A stretch of DNA of 62,492 nucleotides. It comes from Thermodesulfovibrio sp. (lineage in GTDB: Bacteria > Nitrospirota > Thermodesulfovibrionia > Thermodesulfovibrionales > UBA6898). The notes beneath the pieces were generated by a model. That model was given only the letters and a program-made list of their open reading frames with translations. It had not been told where the DNA came from and did no database searches. This document shows positions 1 through 8,390 of this stretch, piece after piece. The stretch is taken from contig PNOC01000017.1 in NCBI GenBank assembly GCA_013824615.1, positions 1 to 62,492 on the forward strand. Reading direction: 5' to 3'. Position 1 is the first letter of the stretch. Each line of letters starts with the position of its first letter. A program made the position numbers and the translations under genes.

Positions 1-345
1 GACCGTTCCGGTGCTTACATAGCACGTTACATTGCAAAAAATATTGTTGCGGCCGGGATCGCAGACAGGGTTGAGGTTCAGCTTGCCTATGCTATCGGCA
101 TCCCCGAGCCGGTCTCGATTCTTGTCGATACCCACGAAACCGGGAGGATTGATGAGGAATTGATCGCGAAGCTTATCAGAAAGAACTTTGACCTTACGCC
201 CAAGGGCATCATCGACCACCTGAAACTCAGGCGGCCGATCTTTAAGAAGACTGCCGCTTACGGGCACTTCGGAAAGAACGACCCTGATTTCACCTGGGAG
301 CTGACCGACAAGGCTGCAGCGCTGAAGAAGGAAGCAGGGCTCTAG
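1..345 (+). CDS. metK: S-adenosylmethionine synthetase, C-terminal part (5' end outside window)
   Basis: The frame is open from the first base and ends at TAG 343-345, giving the last 114 residues. The segment contains the MetK C-terminal signatures [28 protein letters not shown] and [10 protein letters not shown], which belong to the C-terminal domain of the enzyme that makes SAM from methionine and ATP in the cytoplasm. The gene directly downstream is ahcY, so the two belong to the same methyl cycle. They are separated by a riboswitch that senses SAH, the by-product of SAM use. Only the start is missing; there is no sign of damage. Confidence 0.95.
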   Translation, partial: DRSGAYIARYIAKNIVAAGIADRVEVQLAYAIGIPEPVSILVDTHETGRIDEELIAKLIRKNFDLTPKGIIDHLKLRRPIFKKTAAYGHFGKNDPDFTWELTDKAAALKKEAGL

Positions 346-356
346 GAAATTTAACT

Positions 357-464
357 CCACCCCGTCGAGGGGCGCTGCAGCAGTCGCCGCAAGGTGTGTC
401 TGCCAGGCTCGATGGGGTGGTTCAAATGCAGCAACGGCGCCCATTCACAATCTGAATGGGAGGA
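357..464 (+). promoter_or_regulatory. SAH (S-adenosylhomocysteine) riboswitch controlling ahcY
   Basis: This region contains the conserved blocks of the SAH aptamer in order: CGAGGGGCGCTGC (366-378), GCCAGGCTCG (402-411), TTCAAA (421-426) and AACGGCGCCC (433-442). P1 is a 13-bp helix, 357-369 with 408-420. The pseudoknot pairs GGGCGC 370-375 with GCGCCC 437-442. The expression platform is visible: CCCATTCA 440-447 can instead pair with TGAATGGG 453-460, which would bury the Shine-Dalgarno GGGAGG (458-463). Bases 440-442 cannot be in both helices. Bound SAH should therefore free the ribosome site and switch ahcY on, as known for this riboswitch class. Confidence 0.95.
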
Positions 465-469
465 ATTTT

Positions 470-1879
470 ATGACTACTGCAATGGCTACGAAAGACTACG
501 TTGTCGCTGACATCAAACTGGCTGATTGGGGCCGCAAGGAGATCGCCATCGCTGAAACCGAAATGCCCGGTCTGATGGCGATCCGCGAAGAGTTCGCCAG
601 GAGCCAGCCGCTCAAGGGCGCGCGCATCACTGGTTCGCTGCATATGACCATCCAGACCGCCGTGCTGATCGAGACGCTGAAGGCGCTCGGCGCGGAGGTC
701 CGCTGGGCCTCGTGCAACATCTTCTCCACCCAGGACCACGCTGCCGCATCTATCGCTGCAGGCGGAACCCCGGTCTTCGCCGTGAAGGGCGAATCGCTCG
801 AGGACTACTGGGACTACACGCACCGCATCTTCGAATGGGCCGACGGCGGCTATTCCAACATGATCCTCGACGACGGCGGCGACGCCACGCTGCTGCTGCA
901 CCTGGGTGCACGGGCCGAGAAGGACATTAAGGTGCTCGACAAGCCCGACAGCGAGGAAGCGACCGTGTTGTTCGCCAGTATCAAGGACAAGCTCAAGCAG
1001 GACCCGACGTGGTATTCAACGCGCATAGCGAAGATCAAGGGAGTTACCGAGGAGACCACGACGGGCGTGCACCGGCTGTATCAGATGCACGAGAAGGGCG
1101 AGCTCAAGTTCCCGGCGATCAACGTCAACGACTCGGTCACCAAGTCCAAGTTCGACAACCTCTACGGCTGCCGTGAATCGCTGGTTGACGGCATCAAGCG
1201 CGCCACCGACGTCATGATTGCCGGCAAGGTCGCGTTGATCTGCGGCTACGGCGACGTGGGTAAAGGATCGGCGCAGGCCATGCGCGCCCTCTCGGCCCAG
1301 GTCTGGGTCACGGAGATTGACCCGATCTGCGCGCTGCAGGCGGCGATGGAAGGCTACCGCGTCGTGACCATGGACTACGCCTGCGACAAGGCCGACATCT
1401 TCGTCACCTGCACAGGCAACGTCCACGTAATCGACCATCAGCACCTGGTGAAGATGAAGGACCAGGCCATCGTTTGCAATATCGGCCATTTCGACTCCGA
1501 AATCAACGTGGCGTCTCTCGAGAAATACCAGTGGGAAGAGATCAAGCCGCAGGTCGACCATATCATCTTCCCGGACAAGAAACGCATCATCCTGCTGGCC
1601 AAAGGCCGTTTGGTGAACCTCGGTTGTGGCACCGGCCACCCGTCATACGTGATGTCATCCTCCTTCGCCAACCAGACCATCGCCCAGATTGAACTGTTCA
1701 CGCAGGCCCAAAAGTACCCGGTCGGCGTGTACACCCTGCCGAAGCACCTGGACGAAAAGGTTGCGCGTCTGCAACTGAAGAAGCTCAACGTGCAGCTGTC
1801 CACACTGACTGATCAGCAGGCAGCCTATATCGGCGTGCCGAAGGAAGGTCCGTACAAGTCGGCACACTACCGCTACTGA
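470..1879 (+). CDS. ahcY: S-adenosylhomocysteine hydrolase
   Basis: Encodes 469 aa. The enzyme reversibly splits S-adenosylhomocysteine into adenosine and homocysteine, relieving product inhibition of methyltransferases. Visible signatures are [15 protein letters not shown], the STQDHAAAS active-site stretch, the NAD-binding [12 protein letters not shown] motif, and the C-terminal KSAHYRY tail that reaches into the neighbouring subunit. The length fits the long bacterial form, which carries an insert of about 40 residues. ATG 470 follows GGGAGGA at good spacing. The gene is more GC-rich at third positions than its neighbours and looks beta/gammaproteobacterial; together with its riboswitch it may have been acquired as a unit (inference). 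A terminator follows at 2005-2036. Confidence 0.97.
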   Translation: MTTAMATKDYVVADIKLADWGRKEIAIAETEMPGLMAIREEFARSQPLKGARITGSLHMTIQTAVLIETLKALGAEVRWASCNIFSTQDHAAASIAAGGTPVFAVKGESLEDYWDYTHRIFEWADGGYSNMILDDGGDATLLLHLGARAEKDIKVLDKPDSEEATVLFASIKDKLKQDPTWYSTRIAKIKGVTEETTTGVHRLYQMHEKGELKFPAINVNDSVTKSKFDNLYGCRESLVDGIKRATDVMIAGKVALICGYGDVGKGSAQAMRALSAQVWVTEIDPICALQAAMEGYRVVTMDYACDKADIFVTCTGNVHVIDHQHLVKMKDQAIVCNIGHFDSEINVASLEKYQWEEIKPQVDHIIFPDKKRIILLAKGRLVNLGCGTGHPSYVMSSSFANQTIAQIELFTQAQKYPVGVYTLPKHLDEKVARLQLKKLNVQLSTLTDQQAAYIGVPKEGPYKSAHYRY

Positions 1880-2004
1880 GCGGACGGTTAGCAGCATTGA
1901 TATTCTTCCAGAAAAAGTATCTTGCCGGCTGGGAGATGGGCAGATAACATCCTAACGTAGGCGCGAAATACTTTTCGCCCTTACATGCCGTGCGGAATTT
2001 TGAT

Positions 2005-2036
2005 AAGCTCTCCGGTAACACGGGGAGCTTTTTTTT
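2005..2036 (+). terminator. Rho-independent terminator after ahcY
   Basis: AAGCTCTCC (2005-2013) pairs with the strand around GGGGAGCTT (2022-2030), about 9 bp with one G-T pair. An unbroken T run to 2036 follows. It closes the metK/ahcY unit. Confidence 0.85.
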
Positions 2037-2125
2037 CCCTCGGGACATCCCATAAAATAGGCGTGGGGGTTATGGCTGCTTTCGCCCACGCGGCGGCGAA
2101 TGAAATCTGATTTTGCGGAGGAATC

Positions 2126-2665
2126 ATGAGTGAAGAAAAAAAAGAAAAATGGCTTAATTATCTTGCGCTGACTACGATCATTTTTGCTGTTTGCGCAACC
2201 CTTTCGACGTTCAAGGGTGGAGGACAATCGACCAGGTCGGTCCTCTCCCAGTCACAGGCCTCGAACCAGTGGGCCTACTATCAGGCAAAGAGCATCAAGG
2301 GGTATCTTTATGAGCTTCAGCAGGAGAAGTTTGAGCTGGAACTTAAGGCCGCTGATCCGCGGGTAAAAAAAATGATAGGGGACGAGTATCAGAAAAAAAT
2401 TGAAGGATACGCAAAAAAAATAAAAAAATATGATGAAGAAAAAATCAAAATTGAGCAGGAAGCCAGAGCACAGGAAAAGATCAGGGATGATGCGCAGCTC
2501 CATTCCAAGGCTTTTGGCATGGCCGTGATCTTTCTCCAGATTGCGATACTGCTTTCATCGATCGCGGCACTGCTGAAAAAGAAACCCGTTTGGGTGGCAG
2601 GACTTACCGCCGGCCTGGTGGGGCTTGTTTTTTTTGCTAATGGGTTTCTCCTGTTCTGGAAATAG
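2126..2665 (+). CDS. DUF4337 family membrane protein
   Basis: Encodes 179 aa. A membrane helix lies near the N-terminus (about 10-28, LNYLALTTIIFAVCATL). A conserved SQASNQWAYYQAKSIKG segment follows, then a charged coiled-coil stretch (about 65-125), and two C-terminal helices (about 130-150 and 155-177). This layout is that of the DUF4337 family, whose function is unknown. ATG 2126 follows GCGGAGGAATC, a strong ribosome site. The gene stands alone, with a terminator upstream and its own short spacer to the PilZ gene. No role can be assigned from the sequence. Confidence 0.8.
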   Translation: MSEEKKEKWLNYLALTTIIFAVCATLSTFKGGGQSTRSVLSQSQASNQWAYYQAKSIKGYLYELQQEKFELELKAADPRVKKMIGDEYQKKIEGYAKKIKKYDEEKIKIEQEARAQEKIRDDAQLHSKAFGMAVIFLQIAILLSSIAALLKKKPVWVAGLTAGLVGLVFFANGFLLFWK

Positions 2666-2688
2666 GGCAGCGGGCTGTTTTTATTTGA

Positions 2689-2700
2689 AGAACATGTTCT
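2689..2700. promoter_or_regulatory. 12-bp perfect palindrome upstream of PilZ gene
   Basis: AGAACATGTTCT is its own reverse complement. It lies about 22 bp before a TATGAT (2723-2728), a plausible -10 element for the PilZ gene, so it would overlap the -35 position. It could be an operator; no regulator is identified. Confidence 0.35.
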
Positions 2701-2733
2701 GTTCTGATAGAATTTGAAATGGTATGATAGCGT

Positions 2734-3435
2734 ATGAGCGATAATAGGCATCATAAACGGTTCATGGTCGAGGGGATGGAGATTAATGGCAAGATGCTGT
2801 TTGCTACAGAGGTCTTTGTCCAGAATGTCAGTATCAGCGGCATGTCGTTTAAGGCGGACCGGCGGCTGGATATCGGCAAGGAATACACGATAAGGCTTCA
2901 GGATCAGGGCCGGACGATTGCGGTCAAGGGCATCGTGGTCTGGTCAAGCCTGGTCGGCAATAAAGCTGGTCATGACGGGGATTCCATCCCCGTATATGCG
3001 GCCGGCATGAAGTTCACCAATGTTCTGAACGAACGCATCAACGAAATCATCAGCTTTATTGAAAGCCACGAACGGCAGGGGCAGGACCAGGGGGCCGGAC
3101 ACCGGCTGAGTGGTCTGAGATTTGCAATCACGAATCCCGGCAAGGCAGTTCTTCAGTTCCCCTCTCACTACCTGGTCAAAAAGATCAGCGCCGGCGGCAT
3201 GCTGATCGAAAGTGACCAGTCACTTGCCCAGGAGGAGCGCTTCCCCATGGAGCTGTCGATACCGGAAGAAGCGGCAATCACTTTTATCGGCAGGGTGGCC
3301 TCCTGCAGCTGCAACAGTATTAAGGGGGTCGAACATTTTGATATCGGTATCGAATTTATTGAGATGGCTGTTCCTCACCGGAAGAAATTGCATGAGTTCA
3401 TTGCCATGCTGGATACGATGAGTGAGAACTTCTGA
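2734..3435 (+). CDS. Tandem PilZ-domain protein (putative c-di-GMP receptor)
   Basis: Encodes 233 aa. The N-terminal half has the PilZ signature: a basic RHHKRF segment (residues 5-10), then NVSISGMSF (about 33-41) matching the (D/N)xSxxG motif. The C-terminal half, from about residue 125, repeats the fold with KKISAGGMLIE but lacks a clear RxxxR, so it is probably a non-binding PilZ copy. Such proteins act in the cytoplasm as c-di-GMP effectors. No Shine-Dalgarno sits before ATG 2734, and a possible -10 (TATGAT 2723-2728) is only 5 bp upstream, so the mRNA may be nearly leaderless. The target process is not evident. Confidence 0.8.
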   Translation: MSDNRHHKRFMVEGMEINGKMLFATEVFVQNVSISGMSFKADRRLDIGKEYTIRLQDQGRTIAVKGIVVWSSLVGNKAGHDGDSIPVYAAGMKFTNVLNERINEIISFIESHERQGQDQGAGHRLSGLRFAITNPGKAVLQFPSHYLVKKISAGGMLIESDQSLAQEERFPMELSIPEEAAITFIGRVASCSCNSIKGVEHFDIGIEFIEMAVPHRKKLHEFIAMLDTMSENF

Positions 3436-3476
3436 CGTGCAGTACTACTGTTTGTTCTAAACTAACGGAGGTATCA

Positions 3477-4562
3477 ATGGGATTTTTTGACAAGGTTCGC
3501 GCAGAGTTTATCGACATTATCGAATGGCTGGATCCGACCGATAATACCCTGGTCCACCGTTTTGAGCGTTATGACAACGAGATCAAGTATGAGGCGAAAC
3601 TCGTGGTCAGGGAGGGACAACAGGCCGTCTTTGTCAACGAAGGCCAGATAGCGGACGTTTTCAAACCCGGGACGTACACGCTGACTACGCAGAACCTGCC
3701 GGTGCTTACGACACTGAAGGGCTGGAAGTATGGCTTCCATAGTCCGTTCAAGGCTGAAGTCTATTTCTGCAGCACCCGGCAGTTCACCAGCCTGAAATGG
3801 GGAACCCCGGGCCCGGTAACCATGCGGGACAAGGAATTTGGGGCCGTACGCGTTACCTCCTTCGGGATCTACTCGATCAGGATCAAGGACCCTGCTGTTT
3901 TCATCAGGGAGATAGTCGGGACCGACGGCAACTTTACCACCGAGTCGATCGAGGACAATCTGCGCGGAAAGATAGGGATGCGTATCAAGGAGGTCCTGCC
4001 TGAAGCGGGCATTCCGATAATTGACCTTGAGGCAAAGGTGGTTGCTCTTGGGCAGACGCTGAAGGATCGCATAGCTCCTGCTTTTGAAGGCTTCGGGCTG
4101 GACCTGACTGAGATTCAGGTCCAGGATATCGGTCTGCCTGAGGAAGTCGAGCGTGCCATTGATAAGGCAGGCGCCATCAAGGCTGTCGGGGACCTCAGGA
4201 ACCTGACTCAGTATGAGACTGCCGAAGCAATTCCGACTGCAGCAGCGAACCCGGGCGGTATGGCTGCCGCCGGGGTTGGTATGGGTATGGGGTTTGCAAT
4301 GGCAAACCAGATGGGCCAGTCCATGGCGGGACAGCAGGCCGGGCAGTCACCTCCTCCTCTGCCGGTCTTTCATGTGGCGGTTGCAGGCCAGCAGGCAGGT
4401 CCGTTCGGCATGGATGTTCTCAGGCAGAAGGTGATGTCGGGAGAGATAACCAGGGAGACGCTGGTCTGGAGGTCAGGCATGGAGCAGTGGATAGCAGCCG
4501 GACAGGTCCCGGACCTTGCGGTATTATTCGCTGACGCTCCTCCCCCGTTGCCGGGGAAATAA
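3477..4562 (+). CDS. SPFH-domain protein with C-terminal GYF_2 domain
   Basis: Encodes 361 aa. Residues 1 to about 250 form an SPFH (stomatin/prohibitin/flotillin) domain of the subtype often annotated as virion-core-like; it includes VREGQQAVFVNEG, TYTLTTQNLPVL and the KDRIAPAFEGFGLDL helix. A Gly/Ala/Met/Gln-rich linker (about 250-295) leads to a GYF_2 domain (about 300-355) with AGPFGMDVLRQKVMSGEI and LVWRSGMEQW. SPFH proteins scaffold membrane microdomains, and GYF_2 domains bind peptides. It is the first gene of a six-gene operon reaching 10065, with ATG after CGGAGG. Context suggests an organiser of a membrane-stress complex (inference). Confidence 0.85.
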   Translation: MGFFDKVRAEFIDIIEWLDPTDNTLVHRFERYDNEIKYEAKLVVREGQQAVFVNEGQIADVFKPGTYTLTTQNLPVLTTLKGWKYGFHSPFKAEVYFCSTRQFTSLKWGTPGPVTMRDKEFGAVRVTSFGIYSIRIKDPAVFIREIVGTDGNFTTESIEDNLRGKIGMRIKEVLPEAGIPIIDLEAKVVALGQTLKDRIAPAFEGFGLDLTEIQVQDIGLPEEVERAIDKAGAIKAVGDLRNLTQYETAEAIPTAAANPGGMAAAGVGMGMGFAMANQMGQSMAGQQAGQSPPPLPVFHVAVAGQQAGPFGMDVLRQKVMSGEITRETLVWRSGMEQWIAAGQVPDLAVLFADAPPPLPGK

Positions 4563-4566
4563 TATT

Positions 4567-6495
4567 TTGTTAAAGGCAAACTGCCCCTCCTGCGGCGCTG
4601 AAGTTCCATTCAGCTCGAGTGTTTCGGTCTTTGCTGTCTGCGATCACTGCAGGTCGATGATTGTCAGGCATGACATGGACCTTGAGTCCCTTGGCGTAAT
4701 GGCCCAGATACCCGATGATCTGTCTCCTCTTCAGCGCGGCAGCCGGGGAAAATATAGCGGTACGGGGTTTGAAGTGGTAGGTCGCCTGAAAGTGGCCTGG
4801 AGTGAGGGTTACTGGAACGAGTGGTTTCTGAGTTTTGAGGACGGCAGGCGGGGCTGGCTCGGTGAGGCGATGGGTTTCTTTATGCTCAGTTTTGAGGCTG
4901 AGGGCATTAAGATTATCCCCGACCGCTCCGCAATTAAGCCTGGTGAGACGATCTCGTTCGGCAAGGCCGGCAGGTTTGTGGTGGATGACATCAAGGAAGC
5001 GACCTGTATCGGCAGTGAAGGTGAGCTGCCTTTCCCCGGGCTGCTCGGCAGGAAAACAACCAGCATCGACCTCAGCTCTGATGACGGCAACTATGCGAAT
5101 ATCGAGTATTCTGAACAGGACGGGGTAACGATATATTTTGGCAGGTATGTCGAATTTCCCTCCTTTGACTGGTCCAACCTCAGGGATCTTTCCTCAGAGG
5201 TGAAAAAGGTCCGCTCCGCTGCAGTCTTCAAATGTCCTGATTGTGGAGGTCCCGGTTCGTTGCGAACACCGGGGCTGACAGCCTCGGTTGTCTGTTCCTA
5301 CTGCTCCTCTGTTATCGACACGACAAATCAGCAATTCGCTCTTCTCCAGAAGGCGGAAAAAAAAACCAGTATCAAGCCGCTTATCCCGCTCGGCAAGAAG
5401 GGGCGTTTCGGAGATACGGATTGGGAGAATATAGGGTTCATGCGCCGCACGGACGATTCTGGTCTGTACTCATGGGATGAATACCTCCTTTTTAATCCCT
5501 TCAATGGCTTCCGGTGGCTGACCACCTATAACGGTCACTGGAACTTTATCGAGATGCTGCGCACCCGGCCTCCGTCAGCCCTGGCGGGTCCGACTCTGGG
5601 ATGGCATGGCAGGATGTTCCGGAAATTTCTGGAGGGTAAGGCGAAGGTCAGCTACGTCCTCGGCGAGTTTTACTGGCGGGTGAAGGTCGGGGAGACGGTT
5701 GATGTTGTCGATTATATATCGCCTCCTGAAATACTCTCCTCGGAGGGCTATGAGACCGAAATTACCTGGTCGCTTGGGAAATATCTTGAACCCGGGGACG
5801 TTGCCGGGGCCTTCGTTCTCGGGGACGGGATGCCTGAGAAAGTGGGAGTGGCTCCAAATCAGCCGAACCCCTACGCTTCGCACTCCCGCATTATGAAGTT
5901 CGCGTTCTTGGCCTTTGCCATCTTTATTACCCTGTTGCAGATGTATTTTGTGGTCACGTCTCCGGACAAGGAAGTCTTCCGGGAGACCTTTTCCTTCAGG
6001 CATGAGGAGAGGACAAAGGCCTTTGTTACGAAGCCCTTCGAGCTATCCGGAGGACAGGGAAATCTGTCGGTCAAGCTCCATGCTGATGTGCAGAATGACT
6101 GGATGGAGGCTGCGATAGACCTTGTCGATGAAACGACGAATAAGACCATAGCATTTTCGCAGACTGCCGAGCATTATTCAGGTGTTGACGGTGGCGAGTC
6201 ATGGACCGAAGGCAGCCAGGACTCCCGTTTTCTTCTCAACGCGGTCCCGGGGGGGCGCTACCACCTTCTGGTGCAGCCTGCTGCTGATACGACAAAGCCG
6301 GGAGAGAAGACCTTTACCCTCTCACTCCGCAGGGGTGTTGTTACCTGGTCCAATTTCTTTCTGGGGCTGGTTCTGCTCCTGATCTACCCTCTCTGTACCT
6401 GGTGCAGAAAAAACAAGTTTGAGGTCTCTCGCTGGGCCGAGAGCGATCTCTCCCCCACCGGCGCCGATAACTCTGAAGACGACGAAGGAGAGTGA
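4567..6495 (+). CDS. Zinc-ribbon / DUF4178 tandem membrane protein
   Basis: Encodes 642 aa from TTG 4567; an earlier in-frame start would overlap the SPFH gene and add unrelated residues. The layout is duplicated. A zinc ribbon (CPSC about 6-9, CDHC about 24-27) precedes one DUF4178 domain containing YWNEWFLSFEDG. A second ribbon (CPDC about 223, CSYC about 245) precedes a second DUF4178 containing YSWDEYLLFNP. Then come a membrane helix (about 455-473), a probable extracytoplasmic beta domain and a final helix (about 607-626). DUF4178 commonly co-occurs with DUF350 and polyamine-synthase-like genes, as here. Its biochemical role is unknown. Confidence 0.8.
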   Translation: MLKANCPSCGAEVPFSSSVSVFAVCDHCRSMIVRHDMDLESLGVMAQIPDDLSPLQRGSRGKYSGTGFEVVGRLKVAWSEGYWNEWFLSFEDGRRGWLGEAMGFFMLSFEAEGIKIIPDRSAIKPGETISFGKAGRFVVDDIKEATCIGSEGELPFPGLLGRKTTSIDLSSDDGNYANIEYSEQDGVTIYFGRYVEFPSFDWSNLRDLSSEVKKVRSAAVFKCPDCGGPGSLRTPGLTASVVCSYCSSVIDTTNQQFALLQKAEKKTSIKPLIPLGKKGRFGDTDWENIGFMRRTDDSGLYSWDEYLLFNPFNGFRWLTTYNGHWNFIEMLRTRPPSALAGPTLGWHGRMFRKFLEGKAKVSYVLGEFYWRVKVGETVDVVDYISPPEILSSEGYETEITWSLGKYLEPGDVAGAFVLGDGMPEKVGVAPNQPNPYASHSRIMKFAFLAFAIFITLLQMYFVVTSPDKEVFRETFSFRHEERTKAFVTKPFELSGGQGNLSVKLHADVQNDWMEAAIDLVDETTNKTIAFSQTAEHYSGVDGGESWTEGSQDSRFLLNAVPGGRYHLLVQPAADTTKPGEKTFTLSLRRGVVTWSNFFLGLVLLLIYPLCTWCRKNKFEVSRWAESDLSPTGADNSEDDEGE

Positions 6496-6497
6496 CG

Positions 6498-6635
6498 ATG
6501 AAGATCTATCTTGCGTACGGGATTATTATCTGTACCCTGTTTGCTCTGGCAGGCACCCAGGGATATGCAGTATCGGGGCTTATGCATTCCGCGGGGAGGA
6601 CCGGCTTTTTCGGTTCCGGCCCTCATCATAAATAA
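6498..6635 (+). CDS. Small secreted protein in SPFH/DUF4178 operon (45 aa)
   Basis: Starts at ATG 6498, two bases after the DUF4178 stop, with GAAGGAG at good spacing. The product has a signal-peptide-like N-terminus (MKIYLAYGIIICTLFALAG, cut probably after GYA) and leaves a mature peptide of only about 21 residues, rich in Gly/Ser/His (SGLMHSAGRTGFFGSGPHHK). It sits between DUF4178 and DUF350 in an otherwise tightly packed operon, so it is likely translated. It shows no domain I recognise. It could be a small periplasmic or membrane-bound partner of the system. Confidence 0.6.
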   Translation: MKIYLAYGIIICTLFALAGTQGYAVSGLMHSAGRTGFFGSGPHHK

Positions 6636-6660
6636 AACACTGCAACTCTAAGGAGGAGAT

Positions 6661-6876
6661 ATGGAACATTTTATCAATGTAAAGGACCTGGTGTCCTCGG
6701 TGGTTTTTTCTTTTTTTGGTATTGCCATGTTTGGCCTGGCTTTTTTTATATTCGACAAGCTAACCCCCGGGGACCTCGGCTGTGAGCTTCTTGAGAAGCA
6801 GAATACCGCAGCGGCTATTGTTGTCGGTGCCCTGGTTATCGGGATGTCTATCATTATAGGACTTGCCATTCACTGA
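6661..6876 (+). CDS. DUF350 small membrane protein
   Basis: Encodes 71 aa with two hydrophobic helices (about 10-32 and 49-70). It carries the DUF350 hallmarks LAFFIFDKLTPGDLGCELLEK followed by NTAAAIVVGALVIGMSII. The start follows AAGGAGGAGAT. DUF350 proteins (YjfL-like) are inner-membrane proteins of unknown mechanism that travel with DUF4178, SPFH and polyamine-related genes. The downstream synthase-like gene starts 17 bases after this stop, so the two are probably translated from one message. Confidence 0.85.
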   Translation: MEHFINVKDLVSSVVFSFFGIAMFGLAFFIFDKLTPGDLGCELLEKQNTAAAIVVGALVIGMSIIIGLAIH

Positions 6877-6893
6877 CCGTTCGGCAGCCCTTT

Positions 6894-8390
6894 GTGTCAT
6901 ATGCCCTGCTCTTTTCTGTCTTTGTAATATCGACCTGCGGTCTCGTTTATGAGCTGACTGCAGGTGCGCTGGCGAGCTATCTGCTTGGGGATTCGGTCAC
7001 CCAGTTCTCGATTATTATCGGCGTCTACCTGTCCGCCATGGGGCTGGGTTCCTATCTTTCCAAATATATCGTCAAAAATATTATTGCGGTCTTTATTGAG
7101 ATTGAACTGATTATCGGACTGGTGGGCGGGTGCTCAGCAGCTGTGCTGTTTTCACTTTTTGAGGTGACAGCCCATTTCAGGCCTCTGCTCTACTCTCTTA
7201 TAGGGGTGACCGGGGTGCTGGTAGGACTGGAAATCCCCCTTATCATGCGGGTGCTTAAGAACAAGTTTGAGTTCAAGGACCTTGTCTCGAAAATATTCAC
7301 GTTTGATTATATCGGTGCCCTGTTTGCCTCCCTGCTTTTTCCCATTATTCTCGTCCCCCACCTGGGTTTGATCAGGGCCTCGTTCCTGTTCGGCATCATC
7401 AATGTTCTGGTGGCCCTCTGGGCACTCCACCTGTTTAAAAAAGAGGTCCCGCAACCCCGGGCGCTTGCGCTGGCAGGGGTCATTTTGCTGGTACTCCTGC
7501 TGGCAGGAGTTGTTTATTCCGGAAATATTACGGAGTTTACCGAGACCCTTGCCTATAAGGGCAGCATCATTTTTGCCAAGACAACCAAATACCAGCGGTT
7601 GGTCATCACCCGCGAGGAGGAGAGTCTGCAGCTCCACCTGAACGGCAATCTGCAGTTCAATTCGCGTGATGAATACCGTTACCATGAGGCCTTGGTGCAT
7701 CCCGGTCTGCAGTCGCTTGAAGCTCCCAAAGAGGTTTTGGTACTCGGTGGCGGCGACGGTCTGGCGGTCAGGGAGATCCTGAAATACAATTCAGTGAACG
7801 CGGTTACCCTTGTCGACCTCGATGCGGATATTACAAAACTCTTTCAGAAACATGAGATGCTTGTTGCCTTGAACAAAAACGCTCTGAATTCTTCAAAGGT
7901 CAGGGTCATCAATGCCGATGCCTTTATCTGGATGAAAGGAAACACCCGGCAGTATGACTTCATTGTGGTTGACTTTCCCGACCCGTCCAACTTCTCACTC
8001 GGAAAATTATATACCAATACCTTTTACCGGCTGCTGGGCAGGGCGCTGAGCGATGACGGGGTTATGGTCATCCAGAGCACCTCCCCGTTTGTGGCGAGAC
8101 GGTCTTTCTGGTGCGTGGTGAATACCCTGAAATCAGTGGGGTTTATAACAACTCCGTATCATGTGTATCTGCCGTCTTTCGGGGACTGGGGATATGTCAT
8201 TGCCTCGAAAAAGGAGTTCTCCATGCCTGATACATTTATGTCCGGGCTAAAGTTCATCACGCCTGATACGGCCAGGGGGATGACCGGATTTCCTCCGGAC
8301 ATGGCGCAGGTTGATGCCGATGTCAACAGGCTGAATAATCAGGTATTGGTAAGATATTTTGAGGAGGAGTGGTCCCGCGTTGTCCACTGA
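6894..8390 (+). CDS. Membrane-anchored spermidine synthase-like protein
   Basis: Encodes 498 aa. The N-terminal part (about 1-210) is hydrophobic with six or seven membrane helices. The C-terminal part is a polyamine-synthase/Rossmann methyltransferase-like domain: GGGDGLAVREIL binds the nucleoside cofactor, TLVDLD follows strand 2, and VVDFPDPSNFSLGKLYT contains the catalytic Asp region. Related enzymes transfer an aminopropyl group from decarboxylated SAM. No SAM decarboxylase gene is in the operon, so the donor could differ (inference). The start is GTG 6894 with no clear Shine-Dalgarno. The FAD oxidase start overlaps the end of this gene. Confidence 0.8.
   Translation: MSYALLFSVFVISTCGLVYELTAGALASYLLGDSVTQFSIIIGVYLSAMGLGSYLSKYIVKNIIAVFIEIELIIGLVGGCSAAVLFSLFEVTAHFRPLLYSLIGVTGVLVGLEIPLIMRVLKNKFEFKDLVSKIFTFDYIGALFASLLFPIILVPHLGLIRASFLFGIINVLVALWALHLFKKEVPQPRALALAGVILLVLLLAGVVYSGNITEFTETLAYKGSIIFAKTTKYQRLVITREEESLQLHLNGNLQFNSRDEYRYHEALVHPGLQSLEAPKEVLVLGGGDGLAVREILKYNSVNAVTLVDLDADITKLFQKHEMLVALNKNALNSSKVRVINADAFIWMKGNTRQYDFIVVDFPDPSNFSLGKLYTNTFYRLLGRALSDDGVMVIQSTSPFVARRSFWCVVNTLKSVGFITTPYHVYLPSFGDWGYVIASKKEFSMPDTFMSGLKFITPDTARGMTGFPPDMAQVDADVNRLNNQVLVRYFEEEWSRVVH

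Noticed and set aside
470-1879. Long antisense and other-frame open stretches across ahcY and other GC-rich genes
   Set aside because: They are frame shadows caused by codon bias, without ribosome sites or recognisable domains.
2690-2699. GAACATGTTC as a LexA/SOS box
   Set aside because: The Bacillus-type box needs four bases between GAAC and GTTC; here there are two. The gene is a PilZ protein, not an SOS gene.
4516-4566. Upstream in-frame start for the DUF4178 gene
   Set aside because: It would overlap the SPFH coding end and add residues read from that gene; the zinc-ribbon domain begins right after TTG 4567.
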